A stretch of 51,000 nt of DNA from Symbiodinium natans (GCA_905221605.1 CAJNDS010000224.1:973085-1024084); one strand, 5' to 3'; positions 39,400 through 50,530 are shown, counted from the first letter of the stretch. Numbers and translations are program-made. The notes: a model not told the origin generated them from the letters alone.

Positions 39400-40285
39400 G
39401 TCTTGAGCTCGTGGCATCTGAGATCTCCAAGGAGGTTTGATGTGTCGGCACAGAAAGGCTGAGTTCCTGGCCATCAGCCCGTGTATGTCCATCACCACCG
39501 CACCTTCGTTCCCTGACCGCCCCCAGTCAATCCTGGACACGAAGCCCTAGATGCAGTTAGGGTTTAGGGTTTAGGGCTTTCACAGGGTTACCCGCGCAGC
39601 TTTTTGCATTTTGAAGCCTCCCTGGGACTCGTTTCATTTTTGTTTCTTGTGCCTCTCAGGGCCATTTTGTTCTTAAACGCCGGCCTTTGATTTGTTTGGT
39701 GCCGCCGCGTTTACACAAAACGCCTTTCTTTCAGAAGGATATGTTGACAAGCATCAGCTGCGTTAAAGTGAGGAAATCATTGGTTTTTGGGCCAAGAAAC
39801 TCATGTGAGAGCCTCTTGACACTGCTGGTTCCTTGTCTGGCACATAGCAAGTCCTGCTTACATTTGTCTTGAGGCTTTAGGCTTTATCCAGGCTTGCGGG
39901 TTTGCAATTCAGGGCAAAAGGCTTGCTAGTTGAATCCCGCAATGCCCGATGGCTTCCTATTGTTTAGGGTTTCGAGTTTAAGGCCCCGTAGAGAGGAATC
40001 ACCGAAGGTCTAGATACTCTTACTTAGCCAAATAGTTGACACGTAGACTTTTTGGGCTAACTTAACAGGGGACCCTTAATCTTCTTCCCCTACAGAACCC
40101 TTATGTATACCTTGTATAGTCCCTATATACCTAAGTACTTTTTTTAAATTCAAGGCCCCCTTATTCAGAAGCAATGAAAAAGGTTTAGTTTTTTTTTAAA
40201 TATTCCTTGGTGATAGGAGAAGCAAGTAACCAGCACGCGGGAGGTGCTCTAAGTCATGGCTCCCCATTGCGCATCCTATTGTAAT
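39400..40285. other. Unique spacer
   Basis: Nearly free of telomeric repeat. T-rich words and an open stretch at 39687-39872 without support. 40060-40165 holds AT-rich sequence with CCTTATGTATACC words loosely like F3. Confidence 0.3.
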
Positions 40286-40288
40286 AGT

Positions 40289-40745
40289 TTAGGGTTTAGG
40301 GTCTAGGGTTTAGGGTTTAGGGTTTAGGGTTTAGGGTCTAGGGTTTAGGGTTTAGGGTTTAGGGTTTAGGGTTCAGGGTATGTACAGGCAGAGGGTCACC
40401 AAAAGGGGCTGATCATCTAGGGATTAGTTGATGTCTTAAACTACTCTGGCTCTTTGTAGGACGTGAGAACCCCCCCCCCCCCGCCCCACCCCCAAGCCCA
40501 CACCAAACCCTAAACCCTAAACCCTAAACCCTAAACCCTTAAACCCTAAACCCTAAACCCTAAACCCTAAACCCTAAACCCCCTAAAAACCATGTAGAGC
40601 CCTGTAGGTTCTGGCTTAGGCTTGTTGAGTCTTTCCACCCTGGAGTCGAGTGTTCCGAAGAGGGGGCGTTCCGGAAGTTCCCTCAACCTCCAACCCCCAC
40701 GGTTTAGGGTTTAGGGTTTAGGGTTTAGGGTTTAGGGTTTAGGGT
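40289..40745. repeat. TTTAGGG, CCCTAAA, TTTAGGG blocks alternating
   Basis: TTTAGGG 40289-40378, C run near 40470, CCCTAAA 40502-40580, TTTAGGG 40700-40745. Strand switches twice in 450 bp. Confidence 0.92.
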
Positions 40746-40805
40746 ACCCTCAACCTCAAGCTTCGACCCTGCACGCAGCTTCAGGTGCGAGGTGAGATGG
40801 TGATT

Positions 40806-40900
40806 GCTCTAAAGTATGGCCCCTTGGGTTTTTATCAGAAGGCGGGCGCCCTCTTATTTAGGGTACCCCCCAAAGAGAAAGGGACCCTAACTTAGAGAAC
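40806..40900. mobile_element. Candidate small repeat family F5, copy c
   Basis: AAAGTATGGCCCCTTGGG on the left and CTAACTTAGAGAACTG on the right. Confidence 0.35.
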
Positions 40901-41222
40901 TGACCAGATAGCGGTCCGAACGAAGGCAAGCGTTTTGGGGACCTTTTGTGCTGATGGCTGTGCAAGGCTTTTGCGCCTGTTGCAAACAGGGAGTTTTGCC
41001 ACCCTATGCTGTCCTCGCTCCTGACTGGCAAGTCGCTACATCAACTGGAGGTTAAGGGTTTAGGGTTTAGGGTTTAGGGTTTAGGGGCTCAGGATCGGGG
41101 GCTGTGGCGATGAAGATGCCTTCTGGGCTCCTACGGTAGCCTTAGGAGTGGCATTGGCGGTGGACTGGGCACCCTTCAGACAAAACCCAAATCCCAAAAG
41201 GGTCTAGGGTCTAGGGCAGCAT

Positions 41223-41329
41223 ACTTGAAGCTTCATGGGTATTTCTAAGCAGGGTGACCTTAAGCAAGGCGTTAGTCATATTTACCCGATGATAACCCAA
41301 CTGATAAGTACCCATGAGCCTCCAAGTAA
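41223..41329. mobile_element. MITE family F1-like, diverged copy
   Basis: Left CTTGAAGCTTCATGGGTA, right AAGTACCCATGAGCCTCC, interior GATAACCCAACTGATAAG. Confidence 0.5.
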
Positions 41330-41799
41330 GCCCTGGAACCTTACGTGCCTAAGCCTGAGTTAAACCTGCAATCCCCCTTCCTACGCAGGGTTTGTCAAGG
41401 GCTTCGTGGATCTGCTCCAGAGAGGCTGGGTTTAGAGTTTAGGGTTAGGTAGTTTAGGGTTTAGGGTAACTTTTTGCCAATCACGGGTTTCGACATGTGT
41501 ATTCTGTTGTGCGTGAGAAAGGATGGTTCGTTGTTGGACGAGGGTGCAGGTTCTGGGCTCTAGCACCCTTGGGTGGTGTCTGTCGGCTGGTGTTTTACAT
41601 GCACTGGCATGATCCTCTTTCCATGATCCACGCCCTTAAAGCCATCCACTCTAGCCGCCCTGGCATCTGCATGCAACGCGGTGCCCAGTCAGCTAGTCAA
41701 TGGTAGCTCGATTTTTCGTGCATCTGATCTCCCGCTGTTTGCAAGGGCAGTTTTTTCACCGGAAGCATTGCCGACGGTTTTTGCACGGACCGGAATGGC

Positions 41800-42260
41800 A
41801 ATCATCCTACTAGCCCTCACAGTAGTAATCGTCGCCGATGGTAGCAATAATATCAACAAGGGCAATTTTAGAAATTATCGTAGTGCTGGTAGTTCTTGGA
41901 AAAACAGGAAGAACAGTAGTAGCACCAGCAATAACAGCAAACACAGTAACAACGACAATAGTCGCAATAGTAGCAATAATGGAAGAAGTTCAAAGCCAAA
42001 TAACAGAATAAGAGTTACGACAACAATAATCATTATTATTGTAGTGATAGTAAGTCGTAGTTTGTAAGCGCATGCCCCCAGCCCCCTGAAACGACAGTAG
42101 CAATAGTACTATCAAGTCTTGATTACTACTACTAAGATCAGAAATGATCGCAATACTCGTGAAAACCGTAATAGTAGTAATAGAAGTAGTGGCAGTAATC
42201 TGAGAAATTCTAGTGATGATAGTAATCTTATTCCAACAGTAGGAATAGTAGGAGTTGTGA
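41800..42260. repeat. Decayed trinucleotide region
   Basis: AGTAAT, AATAGT, GCAATA and AACAGT words with clear 3-bp periodicity. The open frames (Asn/Ser-rich) come from that periodicity. Confidence 0.7.
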
Positions 42261-42352
42261 AACGGTGTCCATATGTCAAAAAAATTGCAATGTTTGTTTT
42301 TTGGTAGGCGCTGGCACTATGGGTTTTGGCCGATCTGGAAGAAAGCCCTTGT

Positions 42353-42427
42353 AGGGTTTAGGGTTTAGGGTTTAGGGTTTAGGGTTTAGGGTTTAGGGTT
42401 TAGGGTTTAGGGTTTAGGGTTTAGGGT
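42353..42427. repeat. TTTAGGG array
   Basis: Ten perfect heptamers. Confidence 0.95.
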
Positions 42428-42836
42428 TGAATCCAAATTTTGAACACATTGCAACCATGTTGGCTTACGAGGACTGCAAGCATAACCTGAGGTCGTGCAA
42501 TGCAAGTGACTACTTGTACTTGGTGATGTCGAAAGCGTCCTGCGGGGACACCGGGCACCTCGCACACCTTTGCAATGACAGAGAAATCCACGTGTTTTTC
42601 TTTCAATCTCTGCTGATTTGTCGTCACTTTCCTTGGTTGGGTCACCTTCAAAGTCTGACAATATCGTAAAGAACAGTGTTTCCAGTGTACCAAGGTTCAG
42701 GGTTTTGGACTGGGGGCGTGACAGGCCTAACAGGTCGGATGGATCGCGTCACAAAGGAAAATCGGAATAGCATTCCCTCATGGTCCCTTAGGCAAGTAGT
42801 CGTAATCGTACGCGTGGTAGTAGTAGGACAAAAAAC

Positions 42837-42837
<1 letters not shown>

Positions 42838-42902
<65 letters not shown>
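42838..42902. repeat. (TAG)n microsatellite
   Basis: About 20 perfect GTA/TAG units. Confidence 0.95.
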
Positions 42903-43160
42903 TTGTAGGAGAAGGCGACGGAGGAGGGGGAGGAGGAGGGGGAGGAGGAGGAGAAGGGGAGGAGGAGGAGGCGGAGGAGGAGGTGGAGGCGGAGGCGGAG
43001 GCGGAGGCGGAGGCGGAGGAGGAGGCGGAGGCGGAGGCGGAGGCGGAGGCGGAGGCGGAGGCGGAGGCGGAGGCGGAGGCGGAGGCGGAGGCGGAGGCGG
43101 AGGCGGAGGAGGAGGAGGAGGAGGAGGAGGAGGAGGAGGAGGAGGAGGAGGAGGAGGAGT
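42903..43160. repeat. (GGA)n / (GGCGGA)n compound microsatellite
   Basis: GGA units, a hexamer GGCGGA block at about 42985-43107, then pure GGA to 43158. Long Pro-, Ala/Ser- and Glu-rich open frames through it are translations of the repeat. Confidence 0.95.
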
Positions 43161-43251
43161 CATCGTAAGGATAGTAATACTCGCAGCACAAGCAATATTA
43201 ACAGTACTCGTATTCGTAGTAATGGCAACATGGCAACTAAAGTAACAGCAG

Positions 43252-43690
43252 AAACAACCCTAAACCCCAAACCCTAAACCCTAAACCCTAAATTTTAAAG
43301 CCTACTCGTGGAAGCAATCGTAATGGCATTGCTCGTGATGGACAGTCGCTCCAATGCTTTCGGCCATTCGTTGTCTAGTTTCCTTGCAACTCCTGGCCGC
43401 CATTTTCTGGGCTCTTTGGGCCCCTAAACCCTAAACCCTGAACCCTGAACCCTAAAACCCTAAAACCCTAAACCCTGAACCCTGAACCCTAAAACCCTAA
43501 AACCCTAAAACCCTAAACCCTAAACCCTAAGCCCTAAGCCCTAAACCCTAAACCCTAAACCCTAAACCCTAAACCCTAAACCCTAAACCCTAAACCCTAA
43601 ACCCTAAACCCTAAACCCTAAACCCTAAACCCTAAACCAACCCGAAACCCGAAACCCGAAACCCGAAACCCTAAACCCTAAACCCTAAAC
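43252..43690. repeat. CCCTAAA arrays with CCCTAAAA, CCCTGAA and CCCGAAA variants
   Basis: Short block at 43252-43290; main array 43423-43690 with CCCTGAACCCTGAACCCTAAAA repeated twice, then perfect CCCTAAA, then four CCCGAAA. Confidence 0.93.
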
Positions 43691-43983
43691 CAGACATAAC
43701 TACCACAATGAGGGTTCTTTCTCTGTTCGGTATTGGCGGGTCAGGAGTTGCCTCGGCCACGTATAGCAATGCCGCAGGATGTCGAGGCGTAACGCGCAAC
43801 GTCGCCTAAATTTTGGTTGCGGTTGTGGTTCGACCATGCACCTCAACACATAGCTTCAGGGCGAGAGAGAGGGTCCTTTTTTTTATTAATGCACTTCGTT
43901 CTTGGGCGATTGTCAGCGTCTCACAACTCTGACACCCTCAACGTCAGATGAAATCGCCAGGCATCCCATGCTGCGTGCATTGC

Positions 43984-44101
43984 TTGGGATGTTCCACCCT
44001 GAAACTAACAGCTCCTTAATTGATTTTTAGTACTTAATTACCCCTCTATGAGAATCCCAAATAAGGACTGTTCGTATATCGTATAAGGGGGAGCATCCCA
44101 A
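43984..44101. mobile_element. MITE family F2, copy d
   Basis: TTGGGATGTTCCACCCTGAA on the left and AAGGGGGAGCATCCCAA on the right, interior ACTAACAGCTCC and AAGGACTGTTCG as in the other F2 copies. No matching 8-bp flanks. Confidence 0.78.
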
Positions 44102-44616
44102 GCTGTTTGGATGGCTTCTTCAGGGAGGGGGAGGTTCATGGGGGGGGGAAGCCTTGGAGCTTTAGGGAGTAGTGGTGAGTAACCCTTGGGCTACACAACC
44201 CCCTGGGAGCCCCCTCCCTTAAGAACCCTATAAGCATGGCTCTCTGCTGAGGATCCCTGCCATGGAGAGCTCATTAAAAGCCCTGGACTTGGACGTTCAC
44301 GGGTGGCTGTATCTGGTGGCTTAAGCAGGGTGACTCTAGCTGAAATGTGCGACGCCTCCCTGCTTTCACCCCGAAGCCCTAAATCCCAAAATCTTTGGGT
44401 ACAAGACGGCAAGTACCGTCCACGACGTCCTACCTGAAGGGTATGGGTTTTCGTGTCTGTGCCTTACATATGTCACAGTGGGGTTTCGGGTTCAGGGCCT
44501 AGGGTTGGGGTTGGGATGTTGCCCCTATCTCAAGGTTTGGGGTTACTCTACACGCCACTGCGCGCCCAACTGCGGGGACTCATATAGGTGCATGCTGCCA
44601 TCCTCGAAGGCCATAA
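44102..44616. other. Unique spacer
   Basis: Little telomeric repeat; GGTTGGGATGTTGCCCC near 44513 is a lone F2 left end. Open frames on the - strand are unsupported. Confidence 0.35.
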
Positions 44617-44752
44617 TTGGAGGTTCATGGTACGTAGTACATCAACACTGCACTTAAAAACCCAATTCTAACCCTCTTAGGGTACTTGAGGGGCTGATAA
44701 GCCGGTTAGAACTACACGTATAATTGGTTACTAAGTTGCCCTGAGCCTCCAA
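44617..44752. mobile_element. MITE family F1, copy f
   Basis: TTGGAGGTTCATGGTACGTA and CTGAGCCTCCAA termini, interior CACTTAAAAACCCAATTC and GGTACTTGAGGGGCTGATAA. 136 bp. Confidence 0.75.
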
Positions 44753-45044
44753 GTAATTCAGGTGGCCGGGGGAACTCTGCATATCCCAGGTGGGAACCCC
44801 GAAGTGTGAACTCAAAGCTCCCAAGCCCAACCCTGTAAACTCGAAAAGCCCTCAACTGGAAGCTTGAAGTCTTCAGCCCCCACCCCTGAACCCTAGCCCT
44901 TTCGTCGAAGCGCCAGTTTCCTGCCTTGCCAGGAAGATTAGGCAGTTTCTGCGTTTCTGCGTACCGTCGCGTGGAGAAACAGGAGCCAGGCTTGGTGCTT
45001 AGGGTCCAGGTTTCAGGCGCCATCTAAGGGCAGATCGCCCCCTA

Positions 45045-45160
45045 AGTATGGCCCCTTACCTTCTTTAAAAGGGGTTCTGAAATCTGGGCCCTTGGGTTTT
45101 TGTAGGATGTAAGGGGTCCGCATTTGAGGGCCCATGCTAAGGACTCCAGAGGGCTTCGAG
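45045..45160. mobile_element. Candidate small repeat family F5, copy b
   Basis: TAAGTATGGCCCCTTACC and GAGGGCCCATGCTAAGGAC, shared with 2795-2955. Confidence 0.35.
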
Positions 45161-45479
45161 ATTTTGGTTCGCTTCTTGGGTTCTAGGGCTAGGGTTTAGG
45201 GGGTCTAACTTTAAACTCCCCAGGCCTCTCAAACCCTAGATGCAACGGAACCCTAAACCCCAAACCCTACAACAGCCCGAATCACTACTCACACCCTAGA
45301 CCCTAAGACTTAACAAGGAACGCTGCTCAATCCAAAGCTCTAAACCATGAAGCCCTACACCCGAAACCCTTGTGGCCTTCGGAGCCTACGAATACACGGG
45401 ATGAGGGTGAAAAGTGTGGAGCCGAGCTTAAAGTGCAGACTTGACAGTTTAGGGACGAACCCTACAGGACTCAACCCTA

Positions 45480-45590
45480 AACCCAAAACTCTCAACCCTA
45501 AACCCTAGCCCCGAAACCCTAAACCCTAAACCCTAAACCCTAAACCCCAAACCCTAAACCCTAAACCTTGAGCCCTAAACCTTAACAGCC
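45480..45590. repeat. CCCTAAA array
   Basis: Short array with CCCCAAA and CCCCGAAA variants. Confidence 0.88.
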
Positions 45591-45699
45591 CGTTCTGCCA
45601 ACTCTGAGGCCACAACTTGCGGCCTGCGCGGTCGCCCGGAGCCCTGGGCGGCGCGCGAGCGCGCTTGAGGATTCTGGGGTTCTACGATTTGGGGGTGTA

Positions 45700-46075
45700 A
45701 GGGTGTTAGGGTTTAGGGTGCTAGGGTTATAAGGATTTTAGGGTTTTTTTTGAGTTTTCGGTTTAGGAATTTTATCTAGGGTTTTAAGGGTCAGGGTTTT
45801 AGGGTTCTAGGGTTCTGGGGTCTTAGGGTGTTAGGGTGTTAGGGTGTTTAGGGTGTTTAGGGTGTTTAGGGTGTTTAGGGTGTTTAGGGTGTTTAGGGTG
45901 TTTAGGGTGTTTAGGGTGTTTAGGGTGTTTAGGGCGTTTAGGGCGTTTAGGGCGTTTAGGGATTTAGGGTTCTGGGGTTGTAGGGTTTAGGGATTTAGGG
46001 TTCTAGGGTTCTAGGGTGTTAGGATGTTAGGGTTCTAGGGTTCGGGGATGTAGAGTTTTAGGCCTGAATGTCATC
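45700..46075. repeat. TTTAGGG-variant field with GTGTTTAGG nonamer array
   Basis: 45843-45959 consists of about ten GTGTTTAGG units followed by three GCGTTTAGG units. Around it are TTCTAGGG and TGTTAGGG units. Confidence 0.92.
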
Positions 46076-46204
46076 TTTTGGGATAGGGTTTAGCTTGGCT
46101 TGAAGGTTTTGAACCCCCCCCCCCCCAATTCGGAAAAGGGTGAGAAAGGCGGGGTCGATTTCGGCAGGATTGTCAGAAATTGTTCTTATCATCAGGGGGG
46201 TCTT

Positions 46205-46370
46205 TAATACAAGGGGGAAGGGGTTAGGGTGTTAGGGTTTTAGGGTTCTGGGGTTTTTAGGGTTTAGGGGTATTAGGGTTTCAGGGTTCTAGGGTGTTAG
46301 GGTGGTAGGGTTTGGGGATTTAGAGTTTAAGGGTTTAAGGGTTTAAAGGTTGTAGGTTTTGAGGCTGAGG
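46205..46370. repeat. Decayed TTTAGGG variants
   Basis: GTTAGGG, TTCTAGGG and GTTTAAGG units. A C run lies at about 46115-46126. Confidence 0.75.
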
Positions 46371-46649
46371 GTGGTTTTTGGGGGGCTCGGGCACACTTCA
46401 GAACCCTCTAAGAACGGTAAGGTCCATGTTAAGGGATCATGTTACTACTCTCAAGAGGGTTGGAGGTTATTGTTTGGGCCCTAAACCCTCAATCCTAAGC
46501 CACGCCCTGCTTATAGCTGATGTTTCATATCCCGAGCTTCGCCCTTTTGGGCCTCACCAAGACAGTCGGTCGGTCATACCCCCAAACCTTAAGCCCGAAG
46601 CCCTGAAACGGAGTCTCAAATACTTGGGAATGCCTTTAAGCCCAAACTC

Positions 46650-46755
46650 GCCCCTAAACACCAAAAAACCCAAACCCAATACCCAAAACCCAAAACCCAA
46701 AACCCAAAACCCAAAACCCAAAACCCTAAACCCTAAACCCTAAACCCTAAACCCT
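46650..46755. repeat. AAAACCC then CCCTAAA array
   Basis: Seven CCCAAAA heptamers switch to CCCTAAA. Confidence 0.9.
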
Positions 46756-46858
46756 CAGGCGCGAGTCCATTGTGGAATTGGACTACACCCCTCCGCCGTC
46801 CCTGCCCTCCGGGCTTCTCGGCTTTCCATTAGTTTGCTTTACCTACTTTGTGCGGGCG

Positions 46859-46880
46859 CATGTGTGTGTGTGTGTGTGTT
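46859..46880. repeat. (TG)n microsatellite
   Basis: About ten TG units. Confidence 0.9.
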
Positions 46881-46947
46881 TTTCTTGCGTTTTTCGTTTT
46901 TGGGCTTAGAGTTAGCTTGTGTCTTCTTGGCATCTTGATGCGTAACC

Positions 46948-47092
46948 TAAACCTTAAACCCTAAACCCTAAACCCTAAACCCTAAACCCTAAACCCTAAA
47001 CCCTAAACCCTAAACCCTAAACCCTAAACCCTAAACCCTAAACCCTAAACCCTAAACCCTAAACCCTAAACCCTAAACCCTAAACCCTAAAC
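46948..47092. repeat. CCCTAAA array
   Basis: Nearly perfect over 140 bp. Confidence 0.95.
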
Positions 47093-47167
47093 TCAATCAG
47101 GGATGGAGGGCCCATCGCCCCAAGCCCTCACATCCGAGGCACGGCTTTCACGAGGCGCTTGCCCCTC

Positions 47168-47445
47168 AGGGTTTAGGGTTTAGGGGTTTGGGGTTTAGGG
47201 TTTAGGGTTTAGGGGTTTGGGGTTTAGGGTTTAGGGTTTAGGGGTTTGGGGTTTAGGGTTTAGGGTTTAGGGGTTTGGGGTTTAGGTTTTTTTTGGTTCA
47301 GGGTTTAGGGTGTAAGGGTTTGGGGTTTAGGGGTTTGGGGTTTAGGGTTTTTTTGGTTCAGGGTTTAGGGTGTAAGGGTTTGGGGTTTAGGGGTTTGGGG
47401 TTTAGGGGTTTGTTTAGGGGTTTAGGGGTTTGGGGTTTAGGGTTT
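47168..47445. repeat. Higher-order TTTAGGG/TTTAGGGG/TTTGGGG array
   Basis: A 29-bp unit made of two TTTAGGG, one TTTAGGGG and one TTTGGGG is repeated about four times to 47280. Then a segment with TTTTTTTGGTTCAGGG is repeated twice (47286 and 47347). Confidence 0.9.
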
Positions 47446-47492
47446 GGAGGCTCGTGTCCGCGTTTGTTGTTTATTTGTTGGTAGGGTAGCTG

Positions 47493-47630
47493 CCCTAAGC
47501 CCTAAGCCCTAAGCCCTAAGCCCTAAGCCCTAAGCCCTAAGCCCTCAGCCCTAAGCCCTAAGCCCTAAGCCCTAAGCCCTAAGCCCTAAGCCCTAAGCCC
47601 TAAGCCCTAAGCCCTAAGCCCTAAGCCCTA
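47493..47630. repeat. CCCTAAG array
   Basis: About 20 CCCTAAG heptamers with one CCCTCAG, ending in CCCTAAA. Confidence 0.95.
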
Positions 47631-47761
47631 AACCATAAACCCTAAACCCTACTTTTCATATTTTTTGAGGGGGGGGAAGCCTTTAAGGGAAGCCGCCAGC
47701 GTGCTTGAAGTCCTGAGGAAGCCCCTCCAGGCAAGGAGGCCTGCAAAGGGGGGCCATTTAG

Positions 47762-47845
47762 GTTTAGGGTTTAGGGTTTAGGGTTTAGGGTTTAGGGTTT
47801 AGGGTTTAGGGCTTAGGGCTTAGGGCTTAGGGCTTAGGGTTTACG
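47762..47845. repeat. TTTAGGG then CTTAGGG array
   Basis: Seven TTTAGGG followed by four CTTAGGG. The flanks on both sides share AGGAGGCCC/AAGCCCCT words. Confidence 0.93.
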
Positions 47846-48019
47846 AAACCCTCAAAGGAGGCCCTTTCAGCAAAGGTAAGCCATTGAAGGAAGCCCCTTA
47901 GAGGAGGCTCTTAAAAGGAGGCCCTGACAGGAGGCCCTTCGCCCACGGACCAGGGTTCAGGGTTTAGGGTCTTCGCGGACTTCGAGATTAAGTTCGGGGG
48001 GTCCCCATGGAGTTGTGAA

Positions 48020-48136
48020 AATACGGCCAGGGGTCTTCACGGACTTTGAAATAAGGCGTGAAGACCCCTGACCTCATAAAGTCTGTGGGGGATCTCCAGC
48101 CTTAGTTTCCAAAGTCCGTGGATATCCCCGGCCATA
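48020..48136. repeat. Imperfect inverted repeat
   Basis: GGGGTCTTCACGGACTTTG (48029) is inverted as CAAAGTCCGTGGATATCCCC (about 48111). A further GGTCTTCGCGGACTTCGAG lies at 47968. Possibly a MITE-like unit of another family. Confidence 0.5.
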
Positions 48137-48299
48137 TGTTCAGCAGTGCATGAGGGTTTGAAGAAAGCGAGGTTCGTGAATAGTCATAACTGCGGTTTTG
48201 AGTAGGGGTGTCTGTGATGTTTCATTTTTATTTGTGGGGGTTCTCAATTCTTAGAACGCTACGCCTACGTGCCAATGAACCTCAAGCAGGGTTCAGGAG

Positions 48300-48660
48300 T
48301 TGAGAGTGTTCAGGGAGTTTAGGGTTTAGGGCTTAGGGTTTGGGGTTGAGGGTTGCTTCCGGTAGAAGGTTTAGGGCTCTAGGTTTAGGGTTTAGGGTTT
48401 AGGGTTTATTGTTTAGGGTTTAGGGTTTAGGAGTTTAGGACCTAAACCTGAACCCTAAATCTAGATTCGCGTCAGGAGTCCCCGGCGGAGGATGCAGAAA
48501 ATGCAGACCTGAACTCAGAAAGCGAAGCGGGAGGGAGGGGGGGTGGGGCTCAGGGCTTTGGGTTCGGGCTTGAGACTTTTGGGAGGTTTAGGGAAAGTTT
48601 AGGGTTTAGGGTTTAGGGTTTCGGGGCTTGGCACTTTCGGAATTTAGAGCTTGGGGGGCC
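48300..48660. repeat. Decayed TTTAGGG field
   Basis: Several short TTTAGGG blocks and a head-to-head TTTAGGACCTAAA at about 48434; no gene seen. Confidence 0.75.
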
Positions 48661-48776
48661 AACTTGGGTTGTGCAGCCTGATGATGTCCTTGCAACAAAC
48701 GGATGAAAATCCCCCCGCAACTCCGACACTCACCCCAGCCCGTAGCCTGAAAGCGAAAGGAACACACCAGGGCTGA

Positions 48777-48900
48777 GGCCCTAAACCCTAAACCCTAAAC
48801 CCTAAACCCTAAACCCTAAACCCTAAACCCTAAACCCTAAACCCTAAACCCTAAACCCTAAACCCTAAACCCTAAACCCTAAACCCTAAACCCTAAACCC
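48777..48900. repeat. CCCTAAA array
   Basis: Perfect over about 120 bp, leading into a tandem duplication. Confidence 0.95.
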
Positions 48901-49467
48901 TATGCCCTAGACCTCGGCACGAAGGGCCCTGGCTCACCCAACACCTCAGCCCCTGAAATCTCCGAAGCCCCAACCCTCAACCCTCAACCCTCAAGCCTAA
49001 ACCCTAAACCCTCAACCCTAAACCCTCAACCCTTTCAAACCCGTAAGTCTTAAGCCTTTCAGAAGCTTTTCAGCTCCTAGATCTGAAGCCCTAGTCAGCC
49101 CTTAACACTGAAGCCTTCAGCTGGCCACTATGTGGTCCCTCAGAGGGTTTAGGGTTTAGGGTTTAGGGTTTAGGGTTTAGGGTTTAGGGTTTAGGGTTTA
49201 GGGTTCTCAAGTGCGGGCACTTTTTTTTGAGTTCCAAAAACAACCCAGGGCCCTTGCAGCCCTAGATTTTGCTTTCCCCGGGTTTAAAGCCCCAGGCACA
49301 AAGCTTTGGGTGGCAAAACCCTAAACCCTAAACCCTAACCCTGCATCCTACACCCTACATCCTACACCCTACACCCTACACCCTACGCCCTACACCCTAC
49401 ACCCTACACCCTAAACCCTAAACCCTAAACCTTAAACCCTAAACCCTAAACCCTAAACCCTAAACCC
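48901..49467. repeat. 567-bp tandem duplication, first copy
   Basis: Starts TATGCCCTAGACCTCGGCAC. Contains 8 TTTAGGG units (49148-49203) and a CCCTACA block. Confidence 0.95.
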
Positions 49468-50030
49468 TATGCCCTAGACCTCGGCACGAAGGGCCCTGGC
49501 TCACCCAACACCTCAGCCCCTGAAATCTCCGAAGCCCCAACCCTCAACCGTCAACCCTCAAGCCTAAACCCTAAACCCTCAACCCTAAACCCTCAACCCT
49601 TTCAAACCCGTAAGTCTTAAGCCTTTCAGAAGCTTTTCAGCTCCTAGATCTGAAGCCCTAGTCAGCCCTTAACACTGAAGCCTTCAGCTGGCCACTATGT
49701 GGTCCCTCAGAGGGTTTAGGGTTTAGGGTTTAGGGTTTAGGGTTTAGGGTTTAGGGTTTAGGGTTTAGGGTTTAGGGTTTAGGGTTCTCAAGTGCGGGCA
49801 CTTTTTTTTGAGTTCCAAAAACAACCCAGGGCCCTTGCAGCCCTAGATTTTGCTTTCCCCGGGTTTAAAGCCCCAGGCACAAAGCTTTGGGTGGCAAAAC
49901 CCTAAACCCTAAACCCTAACCCTGCACCCTACACCCTACACCCTACACCCTACGCCCTACGCCCTACGCCCTACACCCTACACCCTACACCCTAAACCCT
50001 AAACCCTAAACCCTAAACCCTAAACCCTAG
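49468..50030. repeat. 567-bp tandem duplication, second copy
   Basis: Unique parts are the same as copy 1 apart from one C/G difference (49550, within a CCCTCAA unit). It has 10 TTTAGGG units (49715-49784), and the CCCTACA block differs in composition. Confidence 0.95.
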
Positions 50031-50124
50031 TCAGCCCCGGGTCGTCGGGAGCTCTTGCATTCCTGTTGCATGGAGTGGTGGTGTCATAAAGCATGAGGTC
50101 TCCAGCCACTGCGCTGGAAGCCCC

Positions 50125-50207
50125 TAAACCCTAAAACCCTAAAACCCTAAAACCCTAAAACCCTGAAACCCTAAAACCCTAAAACCCTAAAACCCTAAAA
50201 CCCTAAA
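50125..50207. repeat. CCCTAAAA octamer array
   Basis: Ten CCCTAAAA units, one with CCCTGAAA. Confidence 0.93.
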
Positions 50208-50208
50208 C

Positions 50209-50300
50209 TTGGGATGTTCCCCCTTAGACTAACACGAGTTAATGGGGATTATCATTATAATCCCTCTTAAGAGCTGTTAGTACAAGCGGGAACATCCCAA
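50209..50300. mobile_element. MITE family F2, copy inside telomeric repeat
   Basis: TTGGGATGTTCCCCCTTAGA and AAGCGGGAACATCCCAA. The eight bases on each side are CCCTAAAC, compatible with an 8-bp target duplication in repeat. Confidence 0.8.
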
Positions 50301-50414
50301 CCCTAAACCCTAGATCCTGGTCCCTCAACCATTGAACACGTCTGGTAGCCAGAGGCATTGCGGCCCGGCTCGGTCTTAGTCCCGCGTCCTTGGCTCAGGG
50401 CTTGCAGGGCTTGC

Positions 50415-50530
50415 AGGGTTTAAGGGTTTAAGGGTTTAAGGCTTTAAGGCTTTAAGGCTTTAAGGTTTTTAGGCTTTAAGGCTTGAAGGCTTGAAGGCTT
50501 TAAGGCTTTAAGGGTTTAAGGGTTTCACAT
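50415..50530. repeat. GGCTTTAA / GGGTTTAA octamer array
   Basis: Runs of GGGTTTAA and GGCTTTAA with GGCTTGAA variants; same word family as 10505-10680. Confidence 0.9.

Noticed and set aside
39141-39440. 99-codon + strand ORF
   Set aside because: Its second half reads through an F3 MITE, so its length is chance. A different frame of the same island was preferred, at low confidence.
42648-43191. Long Pro-rich, Ser/Ala-rich and Tyr/Leu-rich ORFs on the - strand
   Set aside because: They are three frames of the GGA/GGCGGA/TAG microsatellites; the residues are dictated by the repeat unit.
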